A stretch of 64,000 nt of DNA, from positions 17,994,879-18,058,878 of the forward strand of contig NC_071329.1 of the NCBI RefSeq assembly GCF_010183535.1. Reading direction: 5' to 3'. Shown here one piece after another: positions 34,058 through 59,540 of the stretch (positions are counted from its first letter, which is position 1; each line of letters starts with the position of its first letter). The position numbers and the translations under genes are program-made. Source of the stretch: Caenorhabditis remanei. Taxonomy: Eukaryota; Nematoda; Chromadorea; Rhabditida; Rhabditidae. The notes beneath the pieces were generated by a model. That model was not told where the DNA came from and did not search any database. It was given only the letters and a program-made list of their open reading frames with translations.

Positions 34058-35231
34058 TCAAAACCATATCAAGTAAAAAATAAAAGAAACCAGAATCGGG
34101 AATAAAACGACAGTCACAATGAATCGAGGAGCCATGAAGTCAGAAGTCTGCTTCTGGTACTCCATGGCTTCTGAATCCTCGGAATCCTCGGAATCCTCGA
34201 AATATTCAAGACTGACGACTTCTGGCTCTCCGACGTCTTCTGAATCCTTGAAATTCTCCAGAATCGGGTTCTTCTTCTTCTTCTTTCCTTGTCCCCCCTC
34301 ATTTTGAATTGGCACCTCACTTCTGAATCCCCACGATGGCACCAATTTCTTCTTCTTCGACGCCTTCTGAATCCTCTCCCTCTCATTTCTCTCATACTTT
34401 CCTCTCAGCTCCTCCCTAATCAATCCCTGATCGATATTCAAAATGAAATCCGTCCAAAATGATTCGTGAAGCACTCGACGCGGCAAATTCTGATAATACC
34501 AGTATTCGAATGGATCCGAGCATCGTTTGCAGAATGAGCCGAGTCCACATTTCTGACTCTGTAATGATAGCGATGATAGCGATGATAGCGATGATATAGA
34601 TGACAGCGATGATAGCGATGATAGCGATGATAGCGATGATAGCGATGATAGCGATGATAGCGATGATAGAGACCAGAGTTGCATGGAAGTAAACTCGGAA
34701 GTTAGACGGAAGTGAGTTTTATTTCGACAATATGAAACGAACTTTAAAAAATATGAAGTTAATATGTTGTATTGATGGTATTACTATACTTCGAGCATTA
34801 AAAATTCCGAAATTTTTCTTATCCCCTACCAGTAGACCTTAAAAAGTCTTCACTTCCGACTTCCGACTTCCGGGTTTCAAATTCGGCTGCTTTTTCGGGT
34901 CTACTGGTAGGGGATAAGAAAAATTTCGGAATTTTTATGCTCGAAGGGTAGTAATACCATCAATACAACATATTAACTTATTAGTTTTGAAGTTAGTTTC
35001 ATATTGTCGAAATAAAACTCACTTCCGTCTAACTTTCGAGTTAGTTTACTTCCCAACAACTCTGATAGAGACAATAGCGATGATGGCGATGATAGCAAAC
35101 TCACCTTCAAATAGTCCAAATGATACTCGAACTGCTTTTCCACCGTATACACAAACGCGCCGCATTCCGACTTGTGACAGCATGAAACAATATCGTCGCT
35201 CTTTACTTCTGTTCCGAGTGTGCGATGGATG
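34058..35231 (-). CDS. Cys-rich, C-terminally anchored membrane protein (5' end unresolved)
   Basis: Two minus-strand exons fit in phase: 35231-35105 and 34558-34058 (208 residues, incomplete). The first exon needs two bases from upstream, has no in-frame ATG, and follows a good acceptor 39 bases after the stop of the F-box gene. It encodes a Cys cluster (SCCHKSECGAF); the next exon starts with CGLGSFCKRC. Then comes a charged, Lys- and Asp/Glu/Ser-rich region (KKKKK; EDSEDSEDSE) and a final hydrophobic segment of about 20 residues ending at the stop, so the protein is probably tail-anchored or type I. Family not recognised. The exons may belong to a longer or fused transcript with the F-box gene. 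Confidence 0.55.
34562..34673. repeat. GATGATAGC microsatellite next to a splice acceptor
   Basis: A 9-base period repeat directly upstream (on the minus strand) of the acceptor of exon 34558-34058. It continues beyond the MITE at 35073-35098, so the MITE was inserted into it. Confidence 0.9.
34674..35064. repeat. hAT-like MITE with perfect 8-bp target duplication
   Basis: 391-bp hairpin with long arms and ends CAGAGTTG..CAACTCTG. It is flanked by the identical 8-mer ATAGAGAC at 34666-34673 and 35065-35072. The loop contains ACTTCCGACTTCCGACTTCC, linking it to the element at 24529-24961. Arms remain almost identical over about 150 bases. Confidence 0.85.
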
Positions 35232-35273
35232 CTGAAATTCGGGAATTAACTTTAATAAATTAATTAACCAAAT

Positions 35274-37149
35274 TTAATTACGCAACTTTTTGCTGAGAAA
35301 CATGGCCGTCGTCGTTGGAGGCGTTTCTACGTTGTGTTTCTCATTGTCCGTTTTAATTCTTATGACATAATTTGATTCCCATGCCTCTCTTTTCATTCGC
35401 ATGTCGGTACTGTCTGAAAAAAAACAAGGGACGTTTCGAAACCGGCATATTTGAAATTTTTTTGATAGCTCCGCCCTCTTTTGAGATGTGCGCCTTTCAA
35501 GATGTACCGACCGTCTATTCAGCATCTTTAAAGGCGCATATCTCAAAAGTGGGCAGAACTATCAAGAAGTTGTCAACTAGGAAAATGTGCACAATTTCAA
35601 ATATAGTGTTTTTGTAGTTGACAACATTTTGATAACTCCGCCCACTTTTGAGATATACGCCTTTAAAGACCGGCTACTGTAGCGACTGTCAATACAGTAC
35701 TCTATCTTTAAAAGCGCAAAAGGACGGAGCTATCAAAAATGTCCTTGAAAAACCTACATAACCATTTGCCGTTTATACACTGCTTAAATTGATAGACCAT
35801 GAAAAGAGTCAAGCGTTGCGGATGAATCGTCAATGCCATCTGTCGGATATTTTCCAGCTCGTCAAAATAAAGCAAATCAAACGGGAACTTGTGAAGAATT
35901 TGTGTCCATTTCTGTTGTCTCATCGCAATTTCGGTGATTCGAAACTTTTGTCCATCCAAAAAAATGAGAATTAGACGGCCAATGAGTCTTTCAAAGTCCT
36001 CTGGAGACACCTCCCATTCCATTACTTTAATCAATATCGATTGGTGGGCGAGTAGAGAAATCAGTGTCAGAATCGAATATACGATTGAATTCACGGGTGA
36101 CGGCAGCAGTTTCGTGATGGTTTCTTTTGGGTCACACGTGTTTTCGGATCTGAAAAATGTATACCTACTGGTATCGTTTTTAGTCTAAAAATCGCTTAAA
36201 ACGCAGTGTTATAAGCTGAAAAATATATCAAAATGGAGAATTTTCCTTTGAGACCTTGTCACGCCATCAAAACTGGTCAAATTTTATTGAAATCACATTC
36301 ATTTTGTAGATCCAACCTAGTTCTCCAACTTTGTAGTTGACAACTTTTTGATAGCTCCGCCCACTTTTGAGATATGCGCCTTTAAAAATAGCGACCACTG
36401 AAGAGAGAGGAGGAGGCGAAGAGAAGTTAGCGAGTTCAAAGGCGCATATCTCAAAAGTGGGCGGAGCTATCGAAAAGTGGTCAACTACAAAAATGATCCA
36501 CTAGACGAAATCTATCAAGCTAATGCAAAAACGAGCCAAAGGTACGCCAGATTGAAACAAAAAAAGCCAAAAATGTTCCGTTTTTGACTGAAATGTAGTT
36601 TACAATTCAGTGGGGGTTAAGATGGTGGTGGGCTTAAAATGTGCAAAATAATTGGCTCAGTTTACTCACACAAAGACCCGGAAGCACTTTTTTGTAGTGG
36701 CGTACAAAAAAATAGAGGCTGGCGCGACGACGGCGCGTTTTTTAGTCTCCCCGACATGTGGCTATATTCGAACTTCCCAAATTTTTCGATTTGATAGCGA
36801 TGATAGCGATACCGATACATTTCAAAACTCACTTCATCACAACCGGTCCCTGTTCACAATTCCCGAATTCCAATCTCAGAAACTTCTCGATTCCCGTGTA
36901 GATCACAATCAAACTTCTCCCCCTTTTGTATCCAAATCTGACACGTGGCAATTCCAATTTCGTGGAATTCACAATATGATAGTTGAGGCGACATGTACTT
37001 CTAAGGGCCACTCTGAAGAATTGATTGATTTTTGTAATTGGGTTACTGTAGTTTTTCAAAATTGGGTTACTGTAGTACCTGCTCATGAAATCCAACTTTT
37101 TGACGACATGTTGCTTGATTTCCGCCGGCAGGTAGTTCCAACACGTCAT
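35274..37149 (-). CDS. F-box protein with FTH (DUF38) region, fbxa-like, 260 aa
   Basis: Minus-strand exons 37149-37079, 37012-36833, 36149-35758 and 35413-35274; phases 2, 1 and 1 all agree. The N-terminal F-box reads LPAEIKQHVVKKLDFMSR and, across the first intron, VALRSTCRLN, followed by the typical VPRVR-like stretch (LELPRVRFGY). The FTH-type part is in exon 3 (FPFDLLYFDELENIRQMAL). The last exon (TTTAMFLSKKLRN) ends the protein at TAA 35276-35274. Expected role: substrate adaptor of an SCF ubiquitin ligase. The start is uncertain; an in-frame ATG 81 bases upstream would add a tail of low-complexity residues. GATAGC repeats lie just inside the donor of intron 2. Confidence 0.8.
35450..35745. 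repeat. Hairpin repeats, GATAGCTCCGCCC family
   Basis: Two adjacent hairpin cores (35460-35580 and 35605-35745) in intron 3 of the FTH F-box gene. Confidence 0.7.
36300..36520. repeat. Hairpin MITE, GATAGCTCCGCCC family
   Basis: Arms GTTGACAACTTTTTGATAGC and complement, loop GA-rich, in intron 2 of the FTH F-box gene. Confidence 0.75.
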
Positions 37150-37939
37150 CCAGAAGAAAATGAATTTTTTGAATCCAAATTTTGAATTTTTGAAATTTTG
37201 AAAAATTGCCACGTGTTTATAGGGGAACACGTGGGAGGCTAAAAACGCGCCGACCTCGCCCCAGTTCTTTTTTTCTTTGCTATTTTTTGTACGCTACATG
37301 CAAAAATGCGGTTTCGAGGAGTTTTGAATAATTGTGCATTTTGTCGTGAGGATGATGCATCTACAGTAGCCTGGAGTGGAATTTTGCGACTTGCAGCTTG
37401 TTTTGATTGATGTAGAACAATTTAAACTTTGAAATTCGAATTTCTGCCGTTTTTTGGGTCTAGAAATAAGTTCTCCTAATTTTTTCAATAATTGTGCATT
37501 TTGTCGTGAGATATGGTGCATCGTGAGATATGGTGAATCTATCTACAGTAGCCTGGAGTGGAATTTCAAGATTTTCAGCTTATTTTTATAGGCTTAGAAC
37601 AGATTTAACGGTAGACTTCGGAATTTTTATTATTAAATAATTTCTTTCTGGAAAATACACTTTGTACCTTGTAGTTTAGGATTCTGTCCACCTGTGAATT
37701 CAAAAAAATAAATTTAATTGTTGAATCATTTAATTGCGTAATTATCAATCCATATCTTTCGGCTAGGCGCTTTCGAAACGAGACCGGGAGGGGGAGGAGG
37801 CGACTGATGATGACTGAGAAATCTCGTTTTTCGAGTTTCCACCTTTTTCTTGAGAAGAATAGGAGGGGAAGACGTAATCCAAGAAGACGGCATTTTTTTG
37901 TTTTTCAATCTCCTCAATCACTATTGTCTCATCACCACA
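37150..37939. other. Divergent intergenic region with repeat units and possible antisense exons
   Basis: 37305-37600 has two or three GTGCATTTTGTCGTGAG units. 37700-37935 is low-copy and GC-richer, probably the upstream region of the secreted-protein gene. Both strands carry open frames here, including a minus-strand frame from about 37930 to 37769 that I could not attach to a gene. Confidence 0.4.
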
Positions 37940-40900
37940 ATGCGGAGGATAGAAATTTCGACGATTTTTTTGATATTCACAGTGGTTTTGGTGTTATGGA
38001 ATGGTGCAGATGCTTCGGGTAAGTGATATAACATTATTTAGTACCAATAAATTTGTGACGATTAGAATTTATGGTATCAATTTTTATATTATCTTGTAGA
38101 TCGTGTCTAGATCTTCATTTTTGTAGTTGACAACTTTTTTATACGGCGCTTCACTAATGAGTTACGGTCAAAAAAGCGATAGTGATACCGACTAACTTTG
38201 AGATTCCGTCATGACTTTCTGGGTTATAATAAAATTTTATGTTATGGTTGTGTAGATCAAATCTAGACCTTCATTTTTGTAGTTGACAGTTTTCAGGTAG
38301 CTCCGCCCACTTTTGAGGTATGCGCCTTTAAAGATTGGTTACTGTAACCAGGAGAGCTCGCTATCTTTGAAGGCGCATATCTCAAAAGTGGGCGGAGCTA
38401 CCTGAAAACTGTCAACTACAAAAATGAAGGTCTAGATTTGATCTACATACTCTGGAAAGTGTAAATACAGAAACCTTTTTGTTAGCCTGTTGTAGGTTTT
38501 GAAAAATGACCAATTTTTTTTTCGAAAAATTGAAAAATAAGTTTTCTTACAATTTTTCTGGTATTCATTTTGACACAGCATCAGGGTTCGAGTTGTTTGG
38601 GGTCAATTTTTTTTAATTTTTTATGTTTTTTTGTTTTTAATTATATTTATCTTGTAGATCAAACTCAGGGCTACATTTTTGTAATTGACAACTTTTTGAT
38701 AGCTCCGCCCACTTTTGAGATATGCGCCTTTAAAGATACTGGTAATGGAGGTGAGGCGCAGAGAAGCTAGCGTCTTTAAAGGCGCATATCTCAAAAGTGA
38801 GCGGAGCTATCAAAAAGTTGTCAACTACAAAAATAAAGATCTAGGTATGATCTACACAGCCATTTTAAAATAAAATTTCTACAGTGACCCAGAAACTCGT
38901 GACAGGATCTCAAAGTTAGCTAGCCGATCTCAACCGATCTCAAAGTTTTGAAACTAGGCTACACTATTCTTGTAGTATAGCAAAACCTGTCTAGCCAACG
39001 ATTTTCATAAGACACTATCTCTTATCATTTAGTGATCACTCGATTACGTCGAGACGCGGAAGACGCCCCCATTGCGCATAGTCTCCTCGAAAATCGAGAA
39101 ATCCGTCGAGCGCCGCCAGCAATTCTCCAGATGATTGGACCGTTGGCATTCGGAAGAAAAGATGGGGACGACGCGAAGGCACACGTGCCGTTTCTAGGAC
39201 AGTTTGGTGTTGGAGACGTGAATCAGATGACGGCCAAGTTCACGCCGGAAGGGATGACAGGTCAGAAGGCGAATGGGGGGACTTTCGATATTGATGATGA
39301 GAAGGGACCACAGTTGGGGTATATGGATAGAGAGACGACGATGGGCGAGCGGTCGGGAAGCACTGGCAAGGTGAGAATGTCAAAAAAATTTGGTGGCCGA
39401 GAAAATTTTTTGGTGGCCTAGAAACCCAAATCCTTGATTTTCTTGGTTTTTCCACGTGTTTTTCCACTTTCAGACGGTCCTGGTCATCAAAAAACATAAT
39501 TTTGGAGTGGTGGCCTAGAAAACCACTTGGTGGCCTAGAAACCCAAATATTCGATTTTTTGTCCTTTTTCTGATTTTTACATGGCTTCCTACTTAGAATC
39601 AGTGAAAACCTTCAGAACATTTATGAAAAATATCACAAAGCCCAGAAAAATAACAAATTTTCAAAAATTTCGAAAAAAAATTTGTTGGCCGAGAAAATGT
39701 TTTGGTGGCCTAGGAACCCAAATCCTTGATTTTTTGGTTTTTTCATGAAATTTTGGTGTTTTTCAATTTTTAGAAGATCCTGCTCATCGAAAAACATAAT
39801 TTTGGAGAGGTGGCTTAGAAAACCACTTGGTGGCCTAGAAACCCGAATTTTCGATTTTCTGTGTTTTTCAATTATTTTTACACAGGTTGCTACCTAAAAT
39901 CAGGGAAACCTTCAAAACATCTATGAAAAATTTTCAGAATTTTCGAAAACAAAAATTGGTGGCCGAGAAAATTTTTTGGTGGCCTAGGAACCCAAATCCT
40001 TGATGTTTAGGTTTTTTCATGAAATTTTGGTGTTTTTCCACTTTCAAAAGGTCATGCTCATCAAAAAATGTAATTTTTTAAATTTATGACGTTTTGAAAC
40101 TAAGACGTTCTGGAATTTTCGAATATTTCTGAATTTTGTCGTCAGATATGGTGCATCTACAGTACCATAAAGTGAAATTTTGAGATTTAAAACGATTTTA
40201 TCGTAAAAATCTAGTTTTTTCTGACGTTTGTTATGCCTAGAAATGCGATTTCAAGGAATTTTCGAATATTTGTGCATTTTGTCGTGAGTTATGTTGCATC
40301 TACAGTAGCCTAGGGTGTTACAAAGTGTCCAAACCCAGTTTCAAAACGTCCCAACTATATATTTTCTCAGATGTCAATCCTTGGTCTCGGCAACATCGAA
40401 ATGGGAGATGTCAAGGAGCAAGGAACCGGTCTTCTCGACTTTTCCAAGTCATGTAAGTCAGGGACATTTCGCAACCAGGAGGTTATTTCGCAACTTTTGT
40501 TTTCAGTATTCCCATTCCTCGAGCTGCCCACCCTCAAAAACGAGACTGAAAAAGATGAGCACACTCAAGTGGAGCAAACCTACACCGATTATTACTACCC
40601 CAAGCCAAGATCCTATCTTGGGACCTCTTATGACGTCACTCGACCCCAGATTCCTGGGAAAAACCGAGAAGATATCGAGTTCCCAAAATTAGTCGCCGAG
40701 GAGCCCCCGAAAAAATACAGTAACCCATTCGACTCGGTGAAAATCCGCCCGAGAGCTCACGCCGCCGTCACCAAGACAGTTGGTGATGAGGATAGCGATA
40801 AGGATAGCGACAAAGAAGGATTCATCGCTCAGAATGGGAAACAAGTGGATCCAGATGAGGATACGACGCCACTTCTGACGGCGGAGCATAAGGTTTCACA

Positions 40901-43900
40901 GGTCACCACCCGCAAATCCATTCATGAAGTTGGACTGTCCCCCAGAGAGATTTACGCGTTGTGCGCCAAATTTGCACCAATGGCTAATCAGGTACTTTTG
41001 AAATTTAATTAAAAAATTAGGCAATTAAACTTTTAAATTTTTTGTTTTTCAGCACTGCTACAAGAGCAAAGTGGAGGAGCAATTCGTGGAGAGGTGTCGA
41101 GGGTATCAGAAGGATTGTGTCGAGTTTATTGCGAAGGTGACATAAAAAAATTCAAAAAAAGAAAAGAAAAAATAGCCGAAAATTTGAAAAAAAAGTTTGA
41201 AAAAAAAATTTGGTGGCCGAGAAATTTTTGGTGGCCTAGAAAAATCATTGGTGACCTAGAATCCCAAACTGTCGATTTTCTGTCCTTTTTGATTTTTACA
41301 TAGTTTGTTCGTAAAAACAGTCTAATATAACATGAAATCGAGAAAAATGTCAATTTTTCAAATATTGGTGGCCGAGAAAATTTTTTGGTGGCCTAGGATC
41401 CCAAATTCTTGATTTTCTTGGTTTTTCCCGAAATTTTGGTTTTTTTCCACGGTTCAGGTCATCACCAAACAGAATTTTGAAATAAATTTTTTTCGAAAAT
41501 TTGAAAAAAACTTTGGTGGCCTAGAAACCCAAATCCTTGATTTTCTTGGTCTTTTCTAGTTTTTACATAGGTTTCTCGTAAAAAAGTCTAAAATAACAAG
41601 AAATCGATGAAAATGACAAAAATTTCGAAAAATTTTTTTGGTGGCCTAGAAAACCACTTGGTGGCCTAGAAACCCAAATCCTTGATTTTCTCTGTTTTTT
41701 TCAAATTTCTGGTATTTTTCCACTTTCTGAAGCTCTGAAGTAATCAAAAACCACAATTTTGTAGTGGTGGCCTAGAAAACCACTTGGTGGCCTAGAAACC
41801 CGAATGCTCGATTTTCTGTGTTTTTTTTTGTTGATTTTTACATAGTTTGCTACTTGGAACCAGTAAAAACACACAAAAAGTAGAAAAAAATGACAAATTT
41901 TCAAAATTTTCGAAAAAAAATTTGCTAGCCGAGAAAATTTTTTGGTGGCCTAGAAACCCAAATCCTTGATTTTCTTCTTTTTTTTTTCTCTCTTTTTCCG
42001 AAATTTTGGTGTTTTTCCACTTTCAGACGGTCCTGGTCATCAAAAAACATAATTTTGGAGTGGTGGCCTAGAAAACCACTTGGTGGCCTAGGAAAATCTT
42101 TGATGGCCTAGAAACCCAAATCCTTGATTTCGTTCGATTTTTCCGGAATTTTTGAAGATTTTTTCCACTTTCAGAAGGTCCTGGTGGCCTAGAAAACCTT
42201 TTTTTTCAAAATCCTCACCTCAAAAATTTCCAGGCCCGCCCCCTTGGCGCCATCGCTAACTCATTCTCCTCAGGTGTGGGTCTCACGTATTACGACTGGA
42301 ATGTCAACGGAATCCCCTATTACCCTGTGAACGAGGAGGGATCCATTGGAAACGGTCATCACGGAAAAGTGGATTTCGGTACCTGGGGAGGAGGGTATTC
42401 GGATAATCTTGGAGTGAGAGACTTCTGGTCGCAGACGCAGGAGTATGGAGCTAATTGGTATGAGGGTAAGTGTGCAAAATTTCCTTTAAAATTTCAAAAT
42501 TTTCAACAAAAAATTTTAGGACAATACGGATACAAAACCGGGTGGAGCATTCCGTTGGTTCAGGGACTCGGTGTGGAAGGGGGTCAAGGAGCACAGGTGT
42601 CCGTACCGATAAAAGAGGGAGAGCTTGGGAAACCGATTACTGTAACGAATGGATATCATGTCGGACCGTTTATGGGTCTGGCGGATCGAGTCGGTGTGGA
42701 TTGGTTGAATGGAGGCGTGTCGTGGAATAAGGTGGGTGAGAGAGGAAGTTTTAAAAAATTTTGATTTTTATCGTGAGATATGGTGCATTTACAATTTTTC
42801 TGCTTATTTTTATAGAGATAATTCATTTAAACTAGAAAATTTGGACTTCTGACGTTTTTGGGTCTAGAAACATGTTTTTTGAGTTTTTCGCAATATTGTG
42901 CATTTTGTCGTGAGATATGGTGCATTTATAGTAACAACATATAAAATTTTGCGATTTTTCGATCATTTTAATCAATTTAGAACCATTTTAACTTTGAAGT
43001 GTAGATTTCTGTCGTTTTTTAAGTCTAGAAACATGTTTTCTCGGAATTGTGCATTTCGTCGTGAGATATGGTGCAGCTACAGTAGCCTAGAGAGGAATTT
43101 TGACATTTTTAGGCTTTTTTTGATATATTGTAACGATTTTAAAGCAAAAACATTATATTCCGACATTTTTCGGGTCTAGAAGCATGTTTTCTGAGTTTTT
43201 CGCGAAGTTGTGCATTTAGTCGTGAGGTATGGTGCATCTACAGTAGTTTATTAAGATTAAGGCATTTATGACATTTTAGCAACAGTTTTGATGTCGAAAT
43301 CCACTTCTTCGACGTTTTTAATGCCTAAAAATGCGATTTCTCGGAGTTTTGAATAATTGTGCATTTTGTCGTGAGATATTGTGCATCTACAATAGCCTAG
43401 AGTGAAATTTAGAGATTTTCAGCTTATTTTTATAGAGATAATTTATTTAAACTAGAAAATTTGGATTTCTGACGTTTTTGGGTCTAGAAACATGTTTTCT
43501 GAAGTTTTCAAAAAAAAAAGTGCATTTTGTCGTGAGATATTGTGCATTTATAGTAACAACATATAAAATTTTGCGATTTTTCGATCATTTTGATCAATGT
43601 AGAGCCATTTTAACTTAAAAATGTAGATTTCTGGCGTTTTTTAAGTCTAGAAACATGTTTTCTCGGAATTGTGCATTTCTTCGTGAGATATGGTGCAGCT
43701 ACAGTAGCCTAGAAAGGAATTTTGACACTTTTAGCTTATTTTGATATATTGTAACGATTTTAATGTAATAACATAATCTTCTGACGTTTTTTGGGCCTAG
43801 AAACATATTTTCTGAAGTTTTCAAAAAAGTTGTGCATTTAGTCGTGAGGTATGGTGCATCTACAGTAGTTTATTAAGATTAAGGCATTTATGACATTTTA

Positions 43901-45237
43901 GCAACAGTTTTGATGTTGGAATCAACTTCTTCGACGTTTTTAATGTCTAAAAATGCGATTTCTCGGAGTTTCGAAAAATTGTGCATTTCGTCGTGAGGTA
44001 TGGTGCATTTACAATAGCCAAGAGTGGAATTTAGAGATTTTCAGCTTATTTTGATAGAGATAATTTATTTAAACTAGAAAATTTGGACTTCTGACGTTTT
44101 TGGGTCTAGAAACATGTTTTCTGAGTTTTTCGCAATATTGTGCATTTTGTCGTGAGGTACGGTGCATTTATAGTAACAGAATATAAAATTTTGCAGTTTT
44201 TCGATCATTTTGATCAATTTAGAACCATTTTAATTTTAAAATGTGGATTTCTGGCGTTTTTTAAGTCTAGAAACACGTTTTCTCGGAATTGTGCATTTCT
44301 TCTTGAGAAATGGTGCAGCTACAGTAGCTTAGAAAGGAATTTTGACATTTTTAGGCTTATTTTGATATATTGTAACGATTTTAATGTAATAACATAATCT
44401 TCTGACGTTTTTTGGGCCTAGAAACATATTTTCTGAAGTTTTCAAAAAAGTTGTGCATTTAGTCGTGAGGTATGGTGCATCTACAGTAGTTTATCAAGAT
44501 TTTAGCACATTTATGACATTTTCGCAACAGTTTTGATGTTGGAATCAACTTCTTCGACGTTTTTAATGCCTAAAAATGCGATTTCTCGGAGTTTTGAATA
44601 ATTGTGCACTTTGTCGTGAGATATGGTGCATCTACAGTAGCCTGCAGTGGAATTTTGAGATTTTCCGCTTATTTTGATAGAAATAATTCATTTAAACTAG
44701 AAAATGTGGATTTCTGACGTTTTTGGGGTCTAGAAATATGTTTACTCAGTTTTTCGAAAACTTGTGCATTTTGTCGTTAGATATGGTGCATCTACAGCAG
44801 CCTGCAGTGGAATTTTGAGATTTTCCTCTTTTTTTCGATTGATCTCAAACGATTCTAACGTGAAAATCTGTTTTTTTGACGTTTTGTGGGTCTAGGAACA
44901 TTGTTCATTTCCTAGATTTAGACGTATTTTTAAAATTTTAAACATTATTTTGAACGGTTTTATACCAGCACTATCATAGTTTATGTTCATCGTCTAAACA
45001 TTCCTCTACCAATTCCCCGTAGAACCATATTTCCAGGGTTTTGCCGTACCATTCGTCGGAGTCGGTGTGAACACAGGAACCGCCGTCGGCTTTCCATCAG
45101 TCGGAATGATAATGAACCGAATGGGTTTGAATAGTGTGGAGACACTCAACACAATGGCGAGAGCTGCCGCGGCGGAGACGGCTCAGGTAGCAGAGCAACG
45201 ATCTACGAAAATTGATGTGGGGAATCTATATCTATAG
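37940..45237 (+). CDS. Secreted protein with signal peptide, eight exons, 570 aa
   Basis: Exons 37940-38018, 39033-39370, 40371-40452, 40507-40991, 41053-41136, 42234-42465, 42520-42731 and 45037-45237; all phases agree. The N terminus is a clear signal peptide (basic MRR, hydrophobic FLIFTVVLVLW, ADA cleavage region) followed by RLRR at 30-33, a possible proprotein-convertase site. The centre is acidic (DEDSDKDSDKE). About 318-350 is a small four-Cys cluster (ALCAKFAP..HCYKSK..RCRGYQKDC). The C-terminal third is Gly-rich and aromatic (GTWGGGYSDNLG). No known domain recognised; likely a nematode-specific extracellular or cuticle/matrix protein. Intron 3 (54 nt) is in frame and open. The stop is 113 bases from the stop of the convergent Melted-like gene. 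Confidence 0.85.
38090..38945. repeat. Two hairpin elements of the GATAGCTCCGCCC family
   Basis: Hairpins at about 38260-38445 and 38655-38840, with a TTTGAGATTCCGTC left part and a right end of CCGATCTCAACCGATCTC. A remnant tRNA-like B box and 3' part (CAGGGTTCGAGTTGTTTGGG) lies at about 38581-38612. All in intron 1 of the secreted-protein gene. Confidence 0.7.
39385..40320. repeat. GGTGGCC array followed by GTGCATTTTGTCG units
   Basis: Intron 2 of the secreted-protein gene: about three GGTGGCCTAGAAACCC units (39385-40060), then two GTGCATTTTGTCGTGAG units (40120-40320). Confidence 0.8.
41205..42205. repeat. GGTGGCC array in intron 5 of the secreted-protein gene
   Basis: Around four to five units with GGTGGCCTAGAAACCCAAAT, CTTGATTTTCTT and TTTTCCACTTTCAG words fill the intron. 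Confidence 0.85.
42745..44900. repeat. Satellite of about 155-bp monomers with a 4-mer higher-order repeat (about 622 bp)
   Basis: The word GTGCATTT starts at 42898, 43049, 43210, 43359, 43520, 43671, 43832, 43981, 44140, 44291, 44453, 44604 and 44764. Spacings repeat as about 151, 161, 149, 160. Monomers four apart are far more alike than neighbours: those at 42898, 43520 and 44140 share TTTATAGTAAC and TTTTTCGATCATTTT. This is intron 7 of the secreted-protein gene. Confidence 0.9.
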
Positions 45238-45350
45238 AAAATTGACTCAAAACTAGGAATCTCTAAATTATTTGTGCAATTTGTGTTAAACATGATGATA
45301 GAATAATTAATAATTAATGTAAATAAAGTTTACTCATGACAATTAAACAA

Positions 45351-59240
<13,890 letters not shown>

Positions 59241-59540
59241 CTACTCACTTCTGCAATAATTCTTATTGTAAGTGCCAAGTATCAAAATGCAATGTGCAAA
59301 GAGTGAAAAATTTTCAAAAAAGAGTTTCGATTTGATTGAAAAGAGAGAGAGAGGGGAAGGCGAGAGTCGCTATGAGGAGTGAGCAAATAGAGACCAGATA
59401 TCCGGGGCGGGGGAAGCCACACGTATGATTGCTACCTGCCAGAGCTTGGACTGGTTTTCTCTAGAATCCATTGGCATGGATTATAGTCTCATTTGACCTG
59501 TCAGGGGTAGAGTTGTGGAGTTTAGGGCTTGAATCAATTT
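59241..59540 (-). promoter_or_regulatory. Upstream region of the Melted-like gene
   Basis: Low-copy DNA with a GA-rich tract (about 59340-59400) and GGGGCGGGGGAAGCC; promoter role inferred from position. Confidence 0.35.

Noticed and set aside
35105..35231. Start of the Cys-rich protein at an ATG in another frame (CATGCTGTCACAAG)
   Set aside because: That frame stops soon in the next exon and loses the Cys cluster and the membrane segment.
42745..44900. CRISPR-like array
   Set aside because: Monomers are continuous with no constant-repeat/variable-spacer pattern, and the host is a nematode.
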